64,000 bases of DNA from Hemileia vastatrix. Taxonomy: Eukaryota; Basidiomycota; Pucciniomycetes; Pucciniales; Zaghouaniaceae. Position 1 is the stretch's first letter, and the number at the start of each line of letters is the position of its first letter. A program made the translations under genes and the position numbers. Under the pieces are notes generated by a model. That model worked only from the letters and a program-made list of their open reading frames with translations. It was not told the DNA's origin and ran no database searches. Location of the stretch: assembly GCA_030280995.1 (NCBI GenBank), contig JASXTE010000014.1:558001-622000 (forward strand), in the 5' to 3' direction. This document shows positions 34,102 to 44,146 of this stretch, piece after piece.

Positions 34102-34212
34102 TATTGGCGCAGCGATAATGTTTTAGTTGGAACAGTAACAAAAAGGATATTTTCATTACTATTGTGGTCACGCAGACTATATACACTACTGCGGCGTAGT
34201 CGAGACCTAACA
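34102..34212 (-). repeat. 5' LTR of copia F (111 bp)
   Basis: Identical to 28594-28704. The outer flank CTTTT repeats the sequence at 28589-28593. Confidence 0.9.
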
Positions 34213-34508
34213 CTTTTAGCGTCTTTAGCTTAAAAAATGTCTTGGTAAGCTTTTATCAGAAAAAATAAATTAAGGAATTTTTCCAACTTTATGGAGCCTT
34301 TACCTTCTGCAAGTCTATTTTCAGCAACAATTTTATCAATAGTCTTAGGATGTAGAGCGTGAAGTTGGTCTTCTTGATGCCAGCTTTTCAAATGAAAACT
34401 CCTTGTGTTTGATTCAAGTTGAATGAATTTCCGAGCATCAGCTAATGCTCCTACTAATAGAAGACATACAAGTGAAATGTAAAAACTGATCATTTGAAAT
34501 AAATTCAA

Positions 34509-34695
34509 GCTAGGATTGAACGGATAGATTCAAGGCGGCCAAGAAAATTTTCAAGGGATATGATTTCTCGTACAAGAAAATAAAATGAAATTCAATAATG
34601 AAATTGAAGAATATATACTAATTGTACATCGTTCTTATGCCATATTATTTGACACCTATGGTTTATCCTAAGTCTCCAACTTAATCTTTTTTTTT
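34509..34695 (-). promoter_or_regulatory. Upstream region of the host gene
   Basis: The 187 bp between the host start codon and a MITE. AT-rich with no clear TATA box that I would commit to. The transcription start is unknown. Confidence 0.35.
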
Positions 34696-35070
34696 GAGAG
34701 GCAGTAAAGAGACAGGGTCTTTTTACGCGTTTTTTTCCGGACACAGACTTTTGCGCCACTTTCAATCCAGTCTTTTTTACATTTTCTGTACTACCTCCCC
34801 CAGCTCTGTCAATTGAAAATAGATGGAGATGAGCAGGAGATACTTCTAACTTCATAAAGGGAAATGAGTGAGAGATACCGCTAAATTAACAGAGCAAATG
34901 AGCAAAAGATACTGCTAACTTAATAGAGCAAAACGAGCAAGAGATACTGCTAACTTAATAGAGGGAAAACACTTGCTAAAAATTTGACCTCATAATTGAA
35001 TTGAAAGCGGTGCAAAAGTCTGTTCCCGGAATAAAGCGCAAAAAAAGATTTTGCCTCCTTACTGCCTCCC
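34696..35070. mobile_element. 375-bp MITE with ~75-bp inverted ends
   Basis: The left arm (34696-34770: GAGGCAGTAAAGAGACAGGG ... CCGGACACAGACTTTTGCG) is the reverse complement, with changes, of the right arm (34996-35070: CAAAAGTCTGTTCCCGG ... CTTACTGCCTCCC). Between them are three to four copies of a unit of about 37 bp (GAGAGATACCGCTAAATTAA-like, 34829-34970). It has no coding capacity. Runs of T flank both ends. It lies less than 200 bp upstream of the host start codon. Confidence 0.75.
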
Positions 35071-35485
35071 TTTTTTCCCCATAAAACAAGTCATGTCGAC
35101 GGGTAAAGGGAGCAAAAGACTGATATGTGCACATTAAGCATATTATAAATATGGAATGTCTTCTAATTGTTTTATTGCATGTATTCTGAACATTCTATAC
35201 GTTTCGCGACACCAGAAAAAACTGAAGTAGCACTACGACACATTTTTGTTTTGCCATGCAGCGTAACACACTACGCACCTAGTAAGATATCCCTGATGGG
35301 GATATCCAGCGCAAGTTAGGGATATTTTAGGGAGGGACATAAGGTCAGAATAATAAATGTAAGAAAAGTAAGTGCAAGAAAAATAAGTGCGAGAAAAGTT
35401 GTTATGGTAGAAGTTAGGGTTAGTTAGGTTACACGGCAAGTGATGTATATAGTGTGCTGGCACCCGCCTGCCTGTTCCACATTAC

Positions 35486-35640
35486 TACCGGAGAGTGGAA
35501 CAGGCTTGGCTAACATACCCGTGGGTTTGGGGTACCGGCACAATAGGTTAGTCTAGTATCTCAGTAATCAATAATATTCCTACCGGAGAGTGGAACAGGC
35601 TTGGCTAACATACCTGTGGGTTTGGGGTACCAGCACAATA
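35486..35640. repeat. 60-bp direct duplication
   Basis: 35486-35545 and 35581-35640 are nearly identical (TACCGGAGAGTGGAACAGGC ... CACAATA, two differences noticed: CCGTGG/CTGTGG and ACCGG/ACCAG). They are separated by 35 bp. Both lie in the segment that interrupts the left arm of the long-TIR element. Confidence 0.85.
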
Positions 35641-35910
35641 AAAGTAAGTGTAAGAAAAATCATTTGCAACCTTGAGAATTTTTATCATAAAAAAATTGTG
35701 AAAAAACAGAAAAAAATTAGGCAGGTTATACACCCACAACCTATTTTTGATACGGATACAAACTACAATAAATTTTTTTATTGTTTGATGTACTCTTATG
35801 CCACTAGATGAAGTCATGTACTTACTACTAATCACATATTATATTGTATGCAACAATACATGCATACATACACTTGTTCAAACCCTGTGCAAGGTATCAT
35901 TCTTCCCTCG

Positions 35911-36020
35911 CTCTCACTCTTTCTCTTTCTCTTACTCTTGCTCTCACTCTTACTCTCACTCTTACTCTCACTCTTACTCTCACTCTTACTCTCACTCTTA
36001 CTCTCACTCTTGCTCTAGCT
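35911..36020. repeat. 12-bp minisatellite (ACTCTCACTCTT)n
   Basis: About eight near-perfect 12-bp units. The open frames here (repeating Ser-Tyr-Ser-His or Leu-Thr) are by-products of the repeat. Confidence 0.9.
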
Positions 36021-36158
36021 TTTGACTTTTCTTTCTTAGACTGATTGTTTCTTTTTGAGTATCTATACTTTACAAGCTAAAATGAATGTATAGTTTTTGT
36101 TTATGCATAGTTTATAATGTAATTTAGCTGATTAATTTTCTGTCTTGTTACAAAATAA

Positions 36159-36589
36159 TCAATCTATTGTAATTATTTTGTAATGAGATTTTTCAGCAGC
36201 AGTATCAGCTGCACCTTCTACAGGAAACCATAATCTCTGAAAGCCACCTAAAACATTACTCCAAGCATTAATAGAAGGAAATAAAGTCATAAAATAGAAA
36301 GGTGGAAAGGGGGCACCTTTCCGCAATATTCCCTGACAAAAGTGAGCAGATTGGTGGTATTTTGTATTTGACTTTCCCTGGTAAGAAAAGGTCTTTTGAT
36401 TTGAATTTTTCCTGAGTGAACGCAAGTAAGCCAGGCATGCTCAGTGTGACCATTAGAGTCTTTGTTGGAACATTTGCAAGAGATAGTTGCTCCTTTTCTG
36501 GCAGCAAAGATTTTAGAAGATTCTTTTGCTTCATCTAAAGTGGTATAAATTGTGGGCTTGGGTATCATTGCTAACATTGAGGAAGTCAA
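36159..36589 (-). pseudogene. FAR1-like N-terminal fragment (possible MULE remnant)
   Basis: A minus-strand open stretch between the two inverted arms. It includes LDEAKESSKIFAARKGATI, then CKCSNKDSNGHTEHAWLTC and VHSGKIQIKRPF. The spacing of Cys and His resembles the FAR1/WRKY-GCM1 zinc finger found at the start of many MULE transposases, but only about 100 residues remain and the frame breaks near 36287. No DDE core follows. It may be a host-derived fragment instead. Confidence 0.35.
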
Positions 36590-37247
36590 AGAGTGGCAAT
36601 TTTTTTCTCATGGAAGGGGTAAACAAGTGCATGTATTGTTGCATACAATATAATATGCGATTAGTAGTAAGTAAATGGTATCATTTGGTGGCGTAAGAGT
36701 GCATCAAACAAAAAAAATTGTATTGTAGGTTGTATCCGTATCAAAAATAGGTTGTGGACGTGTAACCTGCCAAAAATTTAAAAAGGAAATAAAAATCATT
36801 TTTTTGGAGAAAAAAAAATTTCCATGGTTGCAAAATATTTTTCTTACACTTATTTTTCTCACATATTAGGGGGTATCAATGTTCAGGGATTGGCAAATAG
36901 GGATCAGGAATTTTTTTTTCCGGGATCAGACATTATTATTTGTGGAAGATTCTTATCCACTAGCCCCGGGGCTAGTGAATAAGGAATCGACAATAATGCA
37001 TTATCCCGCCTCTTATACCCCAATTTCCATTCCTAATTCCTGATCCCAAACTCATCTCATCCATGATGGATTTTCAAGAAAGTCACATGACTCATAATTG
37101 CTGATGCCATCCTTAAGTCTTTCCTCACTCTATGCTACTTAATTTTGGTGGCGAAAACTTAAGTTTTTTTTCTATCTACACACCCCAACTGCACATTTGG
37201 GGGTGAATTCCCACTTCCCTCATCACATAACCCTTCCACCAGCAACA

Positions 37248-38510
37248 ATGGAACACCTCTCTACTAGACGGCTACTTTACTCCACTATTAATGCCATCAC
37301 TTTACTTTAAGTTCTCTACTATAAATCTGACTCTGATTTGGAAGATGCTTTAGCTTATATGTGTTTTCTTTCCAAAAAGTGTTACATCATCACCAGGGGG
37401 CCAAATCTTTATCATGATCCCTGATATTATCTGGCCTCCATTCTCAAGATTCCTCATTTAAACTTCACCCAACTTTTTAGAACTTCTCCCGATTCTTTCT
37501 TCAAACTTTATCAACTCATCTCTGATCATCCTATCTTACATAAAAATTCCCATAAAAAACAGCGTAATCCTGCCATTCAACTTACTGTTGCACTATGTTG
37601 CTTTGGCTCAAATGGAAACGGTGCTGCTGTAAGACGTTTGGATAATCTCTTTAACAAAGGATATGGTACCATGATATTATACACAAAGTGCTGTATGATT
37701 GCTATCTTTTCCCTCAAGTCTCAAACACTTGCTTGGCCAACTCCAGAACAGCGACTTGAAGCCTCTCAAGTAATGCAAGCTGAAGGTTTCCCTGGCTGTG
37801 TAGGATTTGTTGATGGCACAACTATACCTTTGAGTCAAAAGCCTTCTCATGATGGCAACCATTTTTTTGATTGCAAAAAAAGGTTTCTTCAAAATCTTCT
37901 CTGATTTCTCATCCTTCATAAACTAACTTTTTATCTTCTTTCTAGATACTCTATTGCCATTCAACTTGTATGCAATGTCAATAAAAAATTTATTGCTTTT
38001 CATAGTGGCTGCCCTGGCTCATGTCATGACTCTTCCATCTTCCAAAGAATGAGGATTTCTCAAACCCCTGACTCATACTTTGACAAATCTCAGTACCTCC
38101 TTGCAGACTCAGCATATGCAAGTGGGAAGTTCATTATACCTGCTTTCCATGGTGCAAACTTAGAAAATGACTTCAAAACTAATTTTAATTATCACCTTGC
38201 CCAATCAAGAGTACAAATTGAACATGCTTTAGGTATTTTAAAGGGACAATTTTCTAGTCTTCAGGAGCTCAGAATCCAATTTCAAAAAAAATTGGAGATC
38301 AAAACTGCAAATCATTGGATCATGACTTGCATTATACTCCACAATATCCTAGCTGATTTAAAAGATGAGTCAAATGATCTTTATGAAGAAGAGGATCCTG
38401 AACCAGCACTGGCTCTTTCCTCCCTTGAATCACAAAACATTCATTCAACCGGCATACGCTCTATCATTATGCCTATTACTCTCCAACATTTCTCTTCACC
38501 ACCCTTTTAA
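37248..38510 (+). pseudogene. PIF/Harbinger-type DDE transposase, two nonsense codons
   Basis: Starts at ATG 37248. Intron 37883-37945 (63 bp, CTAAC branch, TTCTAG end) joins FFDCKK to YSIAIQLVCNVNKKFIAF in frame. The nuclease triad is visible: GFVDGT, LLADSAYASG and VQIEHALGILKGQF (D,D,E). The upstream half has NPAIQLTVALCCFGSNGNGA and RLDNLFNKGYGTMILYTK, a helix-turn-helix-like region of this family. A TAA at codon 21 (37308) and a TGA at codon 59 (37422) break the N-terminal part; the second fits CGA to TGA (DP-Arg-YYLAS). Length is about 400 residues, normal for the family. Without these stops the protein would be almost complete. Confidence 0.87.
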
Positions 38511-40158
38511 TTTTTTTTTTACTCTCCAAATGTCCTCTTTGTGTACTTCATTCACTTGGTTTGGTATTTTGGTTTGTTGCATATTCATTTTTTTTTTGGA
38601 ATTTACAATGAAGATCTTTTTTTTGGATGGCTCATTGTTTTTCGTTCACCAGCTCAACATGAAATCGCATATTTTGTCAGAGATTTTTTTTTTCTTTCAT
38701 CACTCATATCCTTTTCATCCTCTCCTCAAACATCACTCAAATATTTTCTTTACTATTATTTTCTCAACTCATCTCACCAGGTAAGTCTTTTTTTTTTTCT
38801 TTTTTCTTGTTTTTTGTTTGCTAATCATGAATTTTTTTATTTTGCTTTTTGCTTTTTGCTTTTTTTTGCTTTTTGTTTGTTTTTTTGTTTTTTTTTGTTT
38901 TTTTTTGTTTTTTTTTGTTTTTTTTTGTTTTTTTTTGTTTTTTTTTGTTTTTTTGTTTTTTTTTTGTTTTTTTTTGTTTTTTTTTGTTTTTTTTTTTGTA
39001 AGTCCTTTTTTTTATTTTTAAGGTTAGACTAACTTTTTTTTATTTTCTCTTTTTTTATTTTTTATTTTTTTTCTCTCCTTCACCCTCTTTAGCTCCCTCA
39101 TTTCACCCCTTTTCCTCTCTCTTTACCTGCCTCAAGTCATTCCTTCTCCAGTCTCTTTACCTTCCTCAACAGCCCCTTATTTCACCCTCCTTTCCTGTCC
39201 CAAATCCCCCCTTTCCCCCCTCTTTAGGTGCCTCAAGACCCCCCCTTCCCCTCTCTTTAGGCACCTCATCACCCCCCCTTCCCCTCTCTTTAGGCACCTC
39301 AGCTATTCCCCCTTCTCCTCTCCTTAGCTGCTTCAACCCCCCCTTCCACTTCCCTTTACCCACCTCTATCCCCCCTCCTTCTTAACAAAAAATTGTGAGT
39401 GATCGTTTGTTAAGGAGGAGGAGGCACTAGAATTGGTTTAAGGGGAGTGTAAGGGGGGGTTGAAGCGGCTAAAGAGGGGGGGAAAGGAGGGGGGTTTTGA
39501 AAATTTAAAGAGGGGTAAAAGGGGGGGTTTTAAGGTAACTAAGGGGGGGAGTTTGGGAGGGTTTTGTAGCAATTAAGGAAAGGGTTTCAGGGGGATTTGA
39601 GGATGGTTTTGAGGCAAGGAGGGAGGGAATTTAGAGGTGATTTCAGAGAAAGAGAGGGTGGGAAAGGGGACTGTAATGGGAGTTAAAGAGGGGTTACATA
39701 TTTTTTTAAAAACATACTAAAAAGTAACTTTTTTTTTATTTTTTTGGCAGATTTTTTTAAAAAAAACTATTACATTCTGTTAAGGTCTTTCCAGGTAAAT
39801 TACAAAACAAAAAAGGTTTAGATATTAATTTTTAATTTTTCTTACAAAAAATTTTACTGAATTTTTTTTTTAATTTTATTTGTTCTGATTTTTCTTTTAC
39901 AGATTTTTTTTTATTATTTTGACAGGATTTTCTGTGAAGGTTTTTTATAACCATACTTCAGGTTTTCTTTTGTAATTTTTTTTTAAAAATAATTTTTACT
40001 GAAAATTTATATATTTTTTTTTGTTTTAATTTTTTTTTATTTTTTTTAAAGGATATTGCTTTAAATTTTATTTTAAAAGATATTATTACGTGAGTTTTTT
40101 TTTAAAAAATATGTGTTAAATTTTTTTTTGACATTTAAATTTTTTTCAGATCAAATAA
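38511..40158. other. Low-complexity region inside the Harbinger-like element
   Basis: 38775-39000: repeated TTTTTTTTG units. 39040-39380: almost pure C/T, with CTCTTTAGGTGCCTCA-like repeats. 39400-39690: almost pure A/G. The C/T and A/G halves meet in an inverted repeat around 39395 (CCTTCTTAACAAA / TTTGTTAAGGAGG). 39700-40140: T-rich. No gene. Confidence 0.75.
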
Positions 40159-41469
40159 ATGTCTTATTCTTCAGATTCACCCCTTACTTCTCTATCATCT
40201 TAATCTATATCCTCTTTTTCATCTCTATCATCTTCTTCAAAATCAAATTCAATACAATCATCTTCTAAATCATTCATAAAAATTAATGATAAACAGTCTG
40301 ATCAGAATAAAAGATATCAGAAAAAAAAATTCTTCTTCTAAATCATTCATTAAAATTAAAGATAATCAGTCTCATCAGAAGAAAAGATATATGAAAAAAA
40401 AAATTCATCAAATAAATCTTCAAAAAAAATTAAAGATAATCAGTTTTATCAGAAGAAAAGATATCTGAAAAAAAATTCTCTGTGAAAGTTATTTTCATCA
40501 TATCCCAAAATTTTTTTTATAAAACTAAAGTAGATAAAAAAAATCAATATCCAAAAAAATTACCAGAAGATATCATATATCTAACCGAATTTGGAGATGA
40601 TCAAGTTGTTGCAGTTATCAGTAATTCTTTTAAGGCTCAATTCATATTGGAAGTTCATTCATTTGATGGTGTAAAAGATGAATCTTTTAATCAACTATCG
40701 GATCTTATCATAACTCTTTATCAAATGGCTTTAATTCAATTACCTATAAGGAATACAAATTTTTTGGGTGGTATCATGATTGGATTTGGTTGGAGACCAG
40801 GTTTTGTTAAAGGATATTCTCTTGGTATGTCTAATAATTTTTTTTCCATTCTTAATATCATTTCACTTATTTCATTTATATAGGCATATATTCATTGGTC
40901 AAGAATATCACTAAAGCTCAAAAAGATGAAGATTTTTGCTAATGGGACACTCTACCTTCCTTTAACTCTTTTCTTGCTCTTTGACTAAAAAAGCTCTGTA
41001 ATAAAGCATTTGAAAAAAATAATGAACTTGCAACCAAAGTTGGAATACCGAATTGGTGTGACTCCGAATGGGAAGATATCAGCCACGAATATCTTTTATT
41101 TTCTAATGTTATTATCACTCATTCTGGATTTCATAATAAAATTCACACCGATACCAAGGACACCAATTTTCTTACTTTTGGTATATTCTCATATATCAAT
41201 CAAATAACTGGCCACCCAATACCATCTCCAGCTAAAATAAAAGGACATGGTTTATATTTTCCAGACCACTGGTGCATCATTGATTTTGGTTTGGGAAATG
41301 GTATCATCAAAACTAATGGAATTCTTCTAAGGATAATCATCAAAAGACCAAAGCTCCTCCTGGTTTGGAATCCTGTCAAGATTTAACAAATTTTGGTTGC
41401 TCATTTCAAATCAGTCATAAGTTTATTCAAAGAATCAATAAGGTAAATAAAGAAGGTAAAGTTATTTGA
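40159..41469 (+). pseudogene. Tet-like 2OG-Fe(II) oxygenase remnant
   Basis: An N-terminal Ser-rich start (MSYSSDSPLTSLSS) leads into three tandem units of about 74 bp (40261-40480) and then a coding-like stretch (VDKKNQYPKKLPEDIIYL ... GGIMIGFGWRPGFVKGYS). Intron 40825-40883 (59 bp, GTATGT ... TATAG) joins YSLG to IYSLVKNITKAQK. Exon 2 has stops at about 40940 and 40985, then NVIITHSGFHNKIHTDTKD, holding an HxD iron-binding pair, and GLYFPDHWCIIDFGLGNG. A one-base shift near 41320 leads to WNSSKDNHQKTKAPPGLE and a stop at 41469. The arrangement resembles Tet-like oxygenase proteins that are numerous in rust genomes. These are known or thought to oxidise modified bases, but activity here is excluded by the breaks. 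The family call is from memory of motifs. Confidence 0.6.
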
Positions 41470-41804
41470 TTTAAAAAAACTTTATCTAGATCTAAAAAGT
41501 ATGGGGATTAGAGTTGTCATCAAAAATTTTATATTTTTTCATAAATTATTAATAAATATTTTATATTTATCAATTTTCTCAAGTTAAGTGATGAGCTAAT
41601 GACCTTTGGTTGTATAACAGGTAATCATGAAAATATTTATTTTTTTCATGGGGTTACTCTTGCCTATACCTGTGGAAAGTCCCAAACTTTTGTTTCTAGA
41701 CTTGGTCTGCATTTTGACTTGAGGAATTGTCATTACTTTAAACTAGGGAAATTGATATATATTAGATATTTATTTAATAATTTATGTAATAATATTAAAT
41801 TTAG
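41470..41804. other. Spacer after the oxygenase remnant
   Basis: AT-rich. A 100-codon plus-strand frame at 41599-41901 runs into the repeat array and has no recognisable motif. No feature called. Confidence 0.4.
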
Positions 41805-42240
41805 AATACTTCCACCCCTTACTTCAATAAAATGCAGGGGTGGTATTGCCAAATTTTCAAATCTGACATGTGAAATTGATGACTTAGAAAGATTTTGGTG
41901 ATACCCACCTCTTGCTTCAATAAAATGCAGGGGAGAGTATTGCCAATTTTTTAAAACAGATGTAGAATTTTTTTGACTTGTAAATATTTTGGTGAAATTT
42001 TTTTGGTGATACCCGTCCCTTACTTCAATAAAATCCATGGGGGGTTTTGCCAAAATTTCTTATAAGACTTGTGAGATTCTTGACATGTAAGAATTTTTGA
42101 GATACCGGTAAAATTCAGGGGGTAGTAAAGCCAAATTTTCATATAAGACTTTCAAGATTCATGACATGAAAGAATTTTGGTGATACCCACCCCTTACTTC
42201 AAAAAAATCCAGGGGTGGGGGATCATCAAATTTTCAAAGG
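41805..42240. repeat. Array of ~90-bp units with poly(A)-signal hairpins
   Basis: About five diverged units, each with CACCCCTTACTTCAATAAAA followed by TGCAGGGGTGG, near 41813, 41905, 42007, 42100 and 42187. The best unit folds as CCACCCCT/AGGGGTGG with AATAAA in the loop. Between units is text like CATGTGAAATTGATGACT. It lies between convergent genes. Confidence 0.75.
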
Positions 42241-42392
42241 AGACATGAAAATTTTATTTAAAAAAAGAATATTTAACATTAAAATACAAAAATTCAAGTA
42301 ATGATTGATAGAGTAATGAAATACAGGAAATTATTGTAAAGTTTATGTACAAATAAATATGAGCAGTTGAAGTGTGAGAGAAATAAAACAAA

Positions 42393-43795
42393 CTAGTCAT
42401 CCAACAATTTCTTTAAACGTTAAATTTCCTCAACAGATTTATTAGCTTTAACACATTCTATCAAGAAATCTTTCTTTTTGGAATTTTCTTCATGATCAAA
42501 CTTATATTTCATCTGCTCTAATAGGTTTTTATGTTTGAGTGTTTTCTCCTCTTTTTTTGATTTTTCAATACTTAGAGTTAACTCAAACTTCTTCTCCTCC
42601 AAATCTTGGGCCCGATCATCCTTCCGTAAAGAGAGCTGGTACTTCCTCTCATCCAAATCTTGGGCCCAATTATCCTTCTGTAAAGAGAGCTCATACTTCC
42701 TCTCTTCCAAATCTTGTAGCCTATCATCCTTCCTTAAAGAGAGCCCATATTTCTTCTTTTCAAAGCTTAGATTCTCTTTAGAAATTTCTACTTGTTCAAG
42801 AGTGATAATAAAAATTAATATAAAGTGGAAGAAAAGTAGAGTAAAGTAATAATAGGTATGGTATCACTTACCAGCATCACCTTTTTCTAAAAATTGTTCC
42901 ATAGACAAAAGAGGGGTTTGTGATGAAGTATCACTTTTTTGTCTTCTTTGTGAGTGGAAATTTAGACTACTTGAAGCCCTACGCTTCTTTTAAAAGGTCA
43001 TATTTTCCTCCTCATCATTTTCACTACCTTCAGACTCAGTTGATTGAGGATCCTGGGTTTGTTCATCAGCCTTTTAAGAAATAAGAAAAAGATAAGTAAA
43101 TAAAAAATAGAAATGATAAGATGAAGAAAAAATAAACAGACCTGAGTTAGATTTATTTGTGTTAAATCACCTATAGGATCTACAGAAAAGCTATCTAGAT
43201 ATGTCTCATTCAAATAAGGGGAGGCTTCAGTGGAGGAAGAGGATGGGAAAAAATTTGCTTCAACATCATGTTCAGAGATAGGATCTTCTCCATCCAACAT
43301 GTTTACAGGATTAACATCGGCTCCCTCTCCAAAAATTGCATCCATCTCTTTAAATTAAGGAAATAAAGAATCAAGTTTATTGTCTATGGATTTGATACCC
43401 TTAGTTATATCAAAGTCAGTAATCCCAAAACCAGTGGAAGATGAAAGAGCCTTTGCCTTCTTGTATTTGGCTCAGAAATGCTTGAAGAGTTCAGAAATCT
43501 GTTTAGGAAAAAGATCAATACTTCCCTTGGTCTTATTCCGTAATTCATTTGCCATTAAAAGATAGCCATTAACTTTTTATGCTGGGGGCTGTCCTAATTT
43601 AGTTGAATACTCAGTACCAAAACAAGAATCATAGTTAGATTTGGTTTTCAGCCAGTTGATAAGAATGAGATGATCATATTTTTCTAATTGAATGGTTATA
43701 GATTTCTTGGCTGAGCGGGGGAAAGAGGGAGTAGTGGGATTTGAAGAAAAACTTGGTGATGGCTGCCTTTGAGAAGATCTAGGACAACAAGGCAT
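42393..43795 (-). pseudogene. Myb/SANT-like protein with coiled-coil tail, several nonsense codons
   Basis: Start at 43795 (MPCCPRSSQRQPSP). A Myb/SANT-like segment follows (QLEKYDHLILINWLKTKSNY ... ISELFKHF ... AKYKKAKALSSSTGFG). Introns: 43141-43071 and 42871-42791 (71 and 81 bp), both keeping the frame. The last exon encodes three 19-residue units of the KYELSLQKDNWAQDLDER type, a predicted coiled coil, then KSKKEEKTLKHKNLLEQ. The frame is otherwise open across three exons but contains TAA at 43577, TGA at 43472, TAA at 43355, TAA near 42991 and TAA near 42420. Myb-like proteins are the known DNA-binding partner of Harbinger transposases, which fits its place in the same element. Confidence 0.65.
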
Positions 43796-44146
43796 GTTAA
43801 AATATAAATGAAGATGAAAAGGAGAAGAAACAAGCAGATGAGATGGTTAGGGGTTCTGAGTGGATAGAATGGACAGGATGGGATGAGAATGTGAGTGTGC
43901 AGCAAGGTAGAAGCCATATCCAGAGAGTAGTTCAAGATGTGGTCATGGCAGAAAGTAGGTCAAGATGTGGTTATGACAGAAAGTTGTCTAAGATGTGGTT
44001 ATGAAACATTGAGTAAAAAAATGTTGGATAAGAGGTGAAAATTGACACGTAAAGTGTTAAATAACCCAATTATTAGCAAAATAATTGCGGAAGATAATTG
44101 GGGTATGCAGATTATTTTCTGCAATCAATTTAATTGCGGATCGGTC
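43796..44146. other. Right end of the Harbinger-like element
   Basis: Upstream region of the Myb-like gene. It has two to three copies of CAAGATGTGGTTATGACAGAAAG-type text (about 43927-44005). No gene. Confidence 0.5.

Larger units (their letters stand above)
28594..34212 (-). mobile_element. Copia F: intact 5.6-kb element with 111-bp LTRs
   Basis: Identical 111-bp direct repeats at 28594-28704 and 34102-34212 bound a complete copia coding region. CTTTT lies on both outer sides (28589-28593, 34213-34217). On the minus strand the LTR begins TGTTAGGTC and ends GCGCCAATA. The purine tract GGAGGGGCGGG abuts the 3' LTR, and GGTTATGGGCTCTTG abuts the 5' LTR, fitting priming by the anticodon region of initiator tRNA-Met as known for copia elements. 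Identical LTRs and an undisturbed ORF suggest a recent insertion into exon 2 of the host gene. Confidence 0.93.
26766..34508 (-). pseudogene. Host gene for a predicted secreted protein, broken by two LTR insertions
   Basis: Exon 1 is 34508-34304. Its start codon opens a signal peptide (MNLFQMISF, then a hydrophobic core, then ALADA). Introns, all GT-AG and phase 1: 34303-34229, 28496-28412 and 27790-27717 (75, 85 and 74 bp). Exon 2 is 34228-34213 plus 28588-28497, split by copia F. Exon 3 is 28411-27791. Exon 4 runs from 27716 to 27469, where the solo LTR begins. Spliced without the insertions, the frame stays open for 394 codons. It is rich in Lys, Glu and Leu with no recognised domain. Beyond the LTR, 26876-26766 also reads like protein (LIPSPKKDCILNSPKTTKNV), but in a frame that does not fuse directly: the direct join gives TGA. 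The family is not known to me. Secretion is inferred from the N-terminus; a role in host interaction would be speculation. Confidence 0.75.

Noticed and set aside
34592..34855. 87-codon minus-strand frame upstream of the host gene
   Set aside because: It runs into the MITE and has no recognisable motif or splice support.
35798..36044. Open frames encoding repeated Ser-Tyr-Ser-His or Leu-Thr
   Set aside because: They are translations of a 12-bp minisatellite; not treated as genes.
38541..39032. 163-codon Phe-rich frame resembling a membrane protein
   Set aside because: It reads through T-rich low-complexity DNA and (TTTTTTTTG) repeats; no gene-like start or end.
41805..42240. Regular repeat array considered as CRISPR
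   Set aside because: Units are diverged, there are no unique spacers of constant length, and the genome is eukaryotic.
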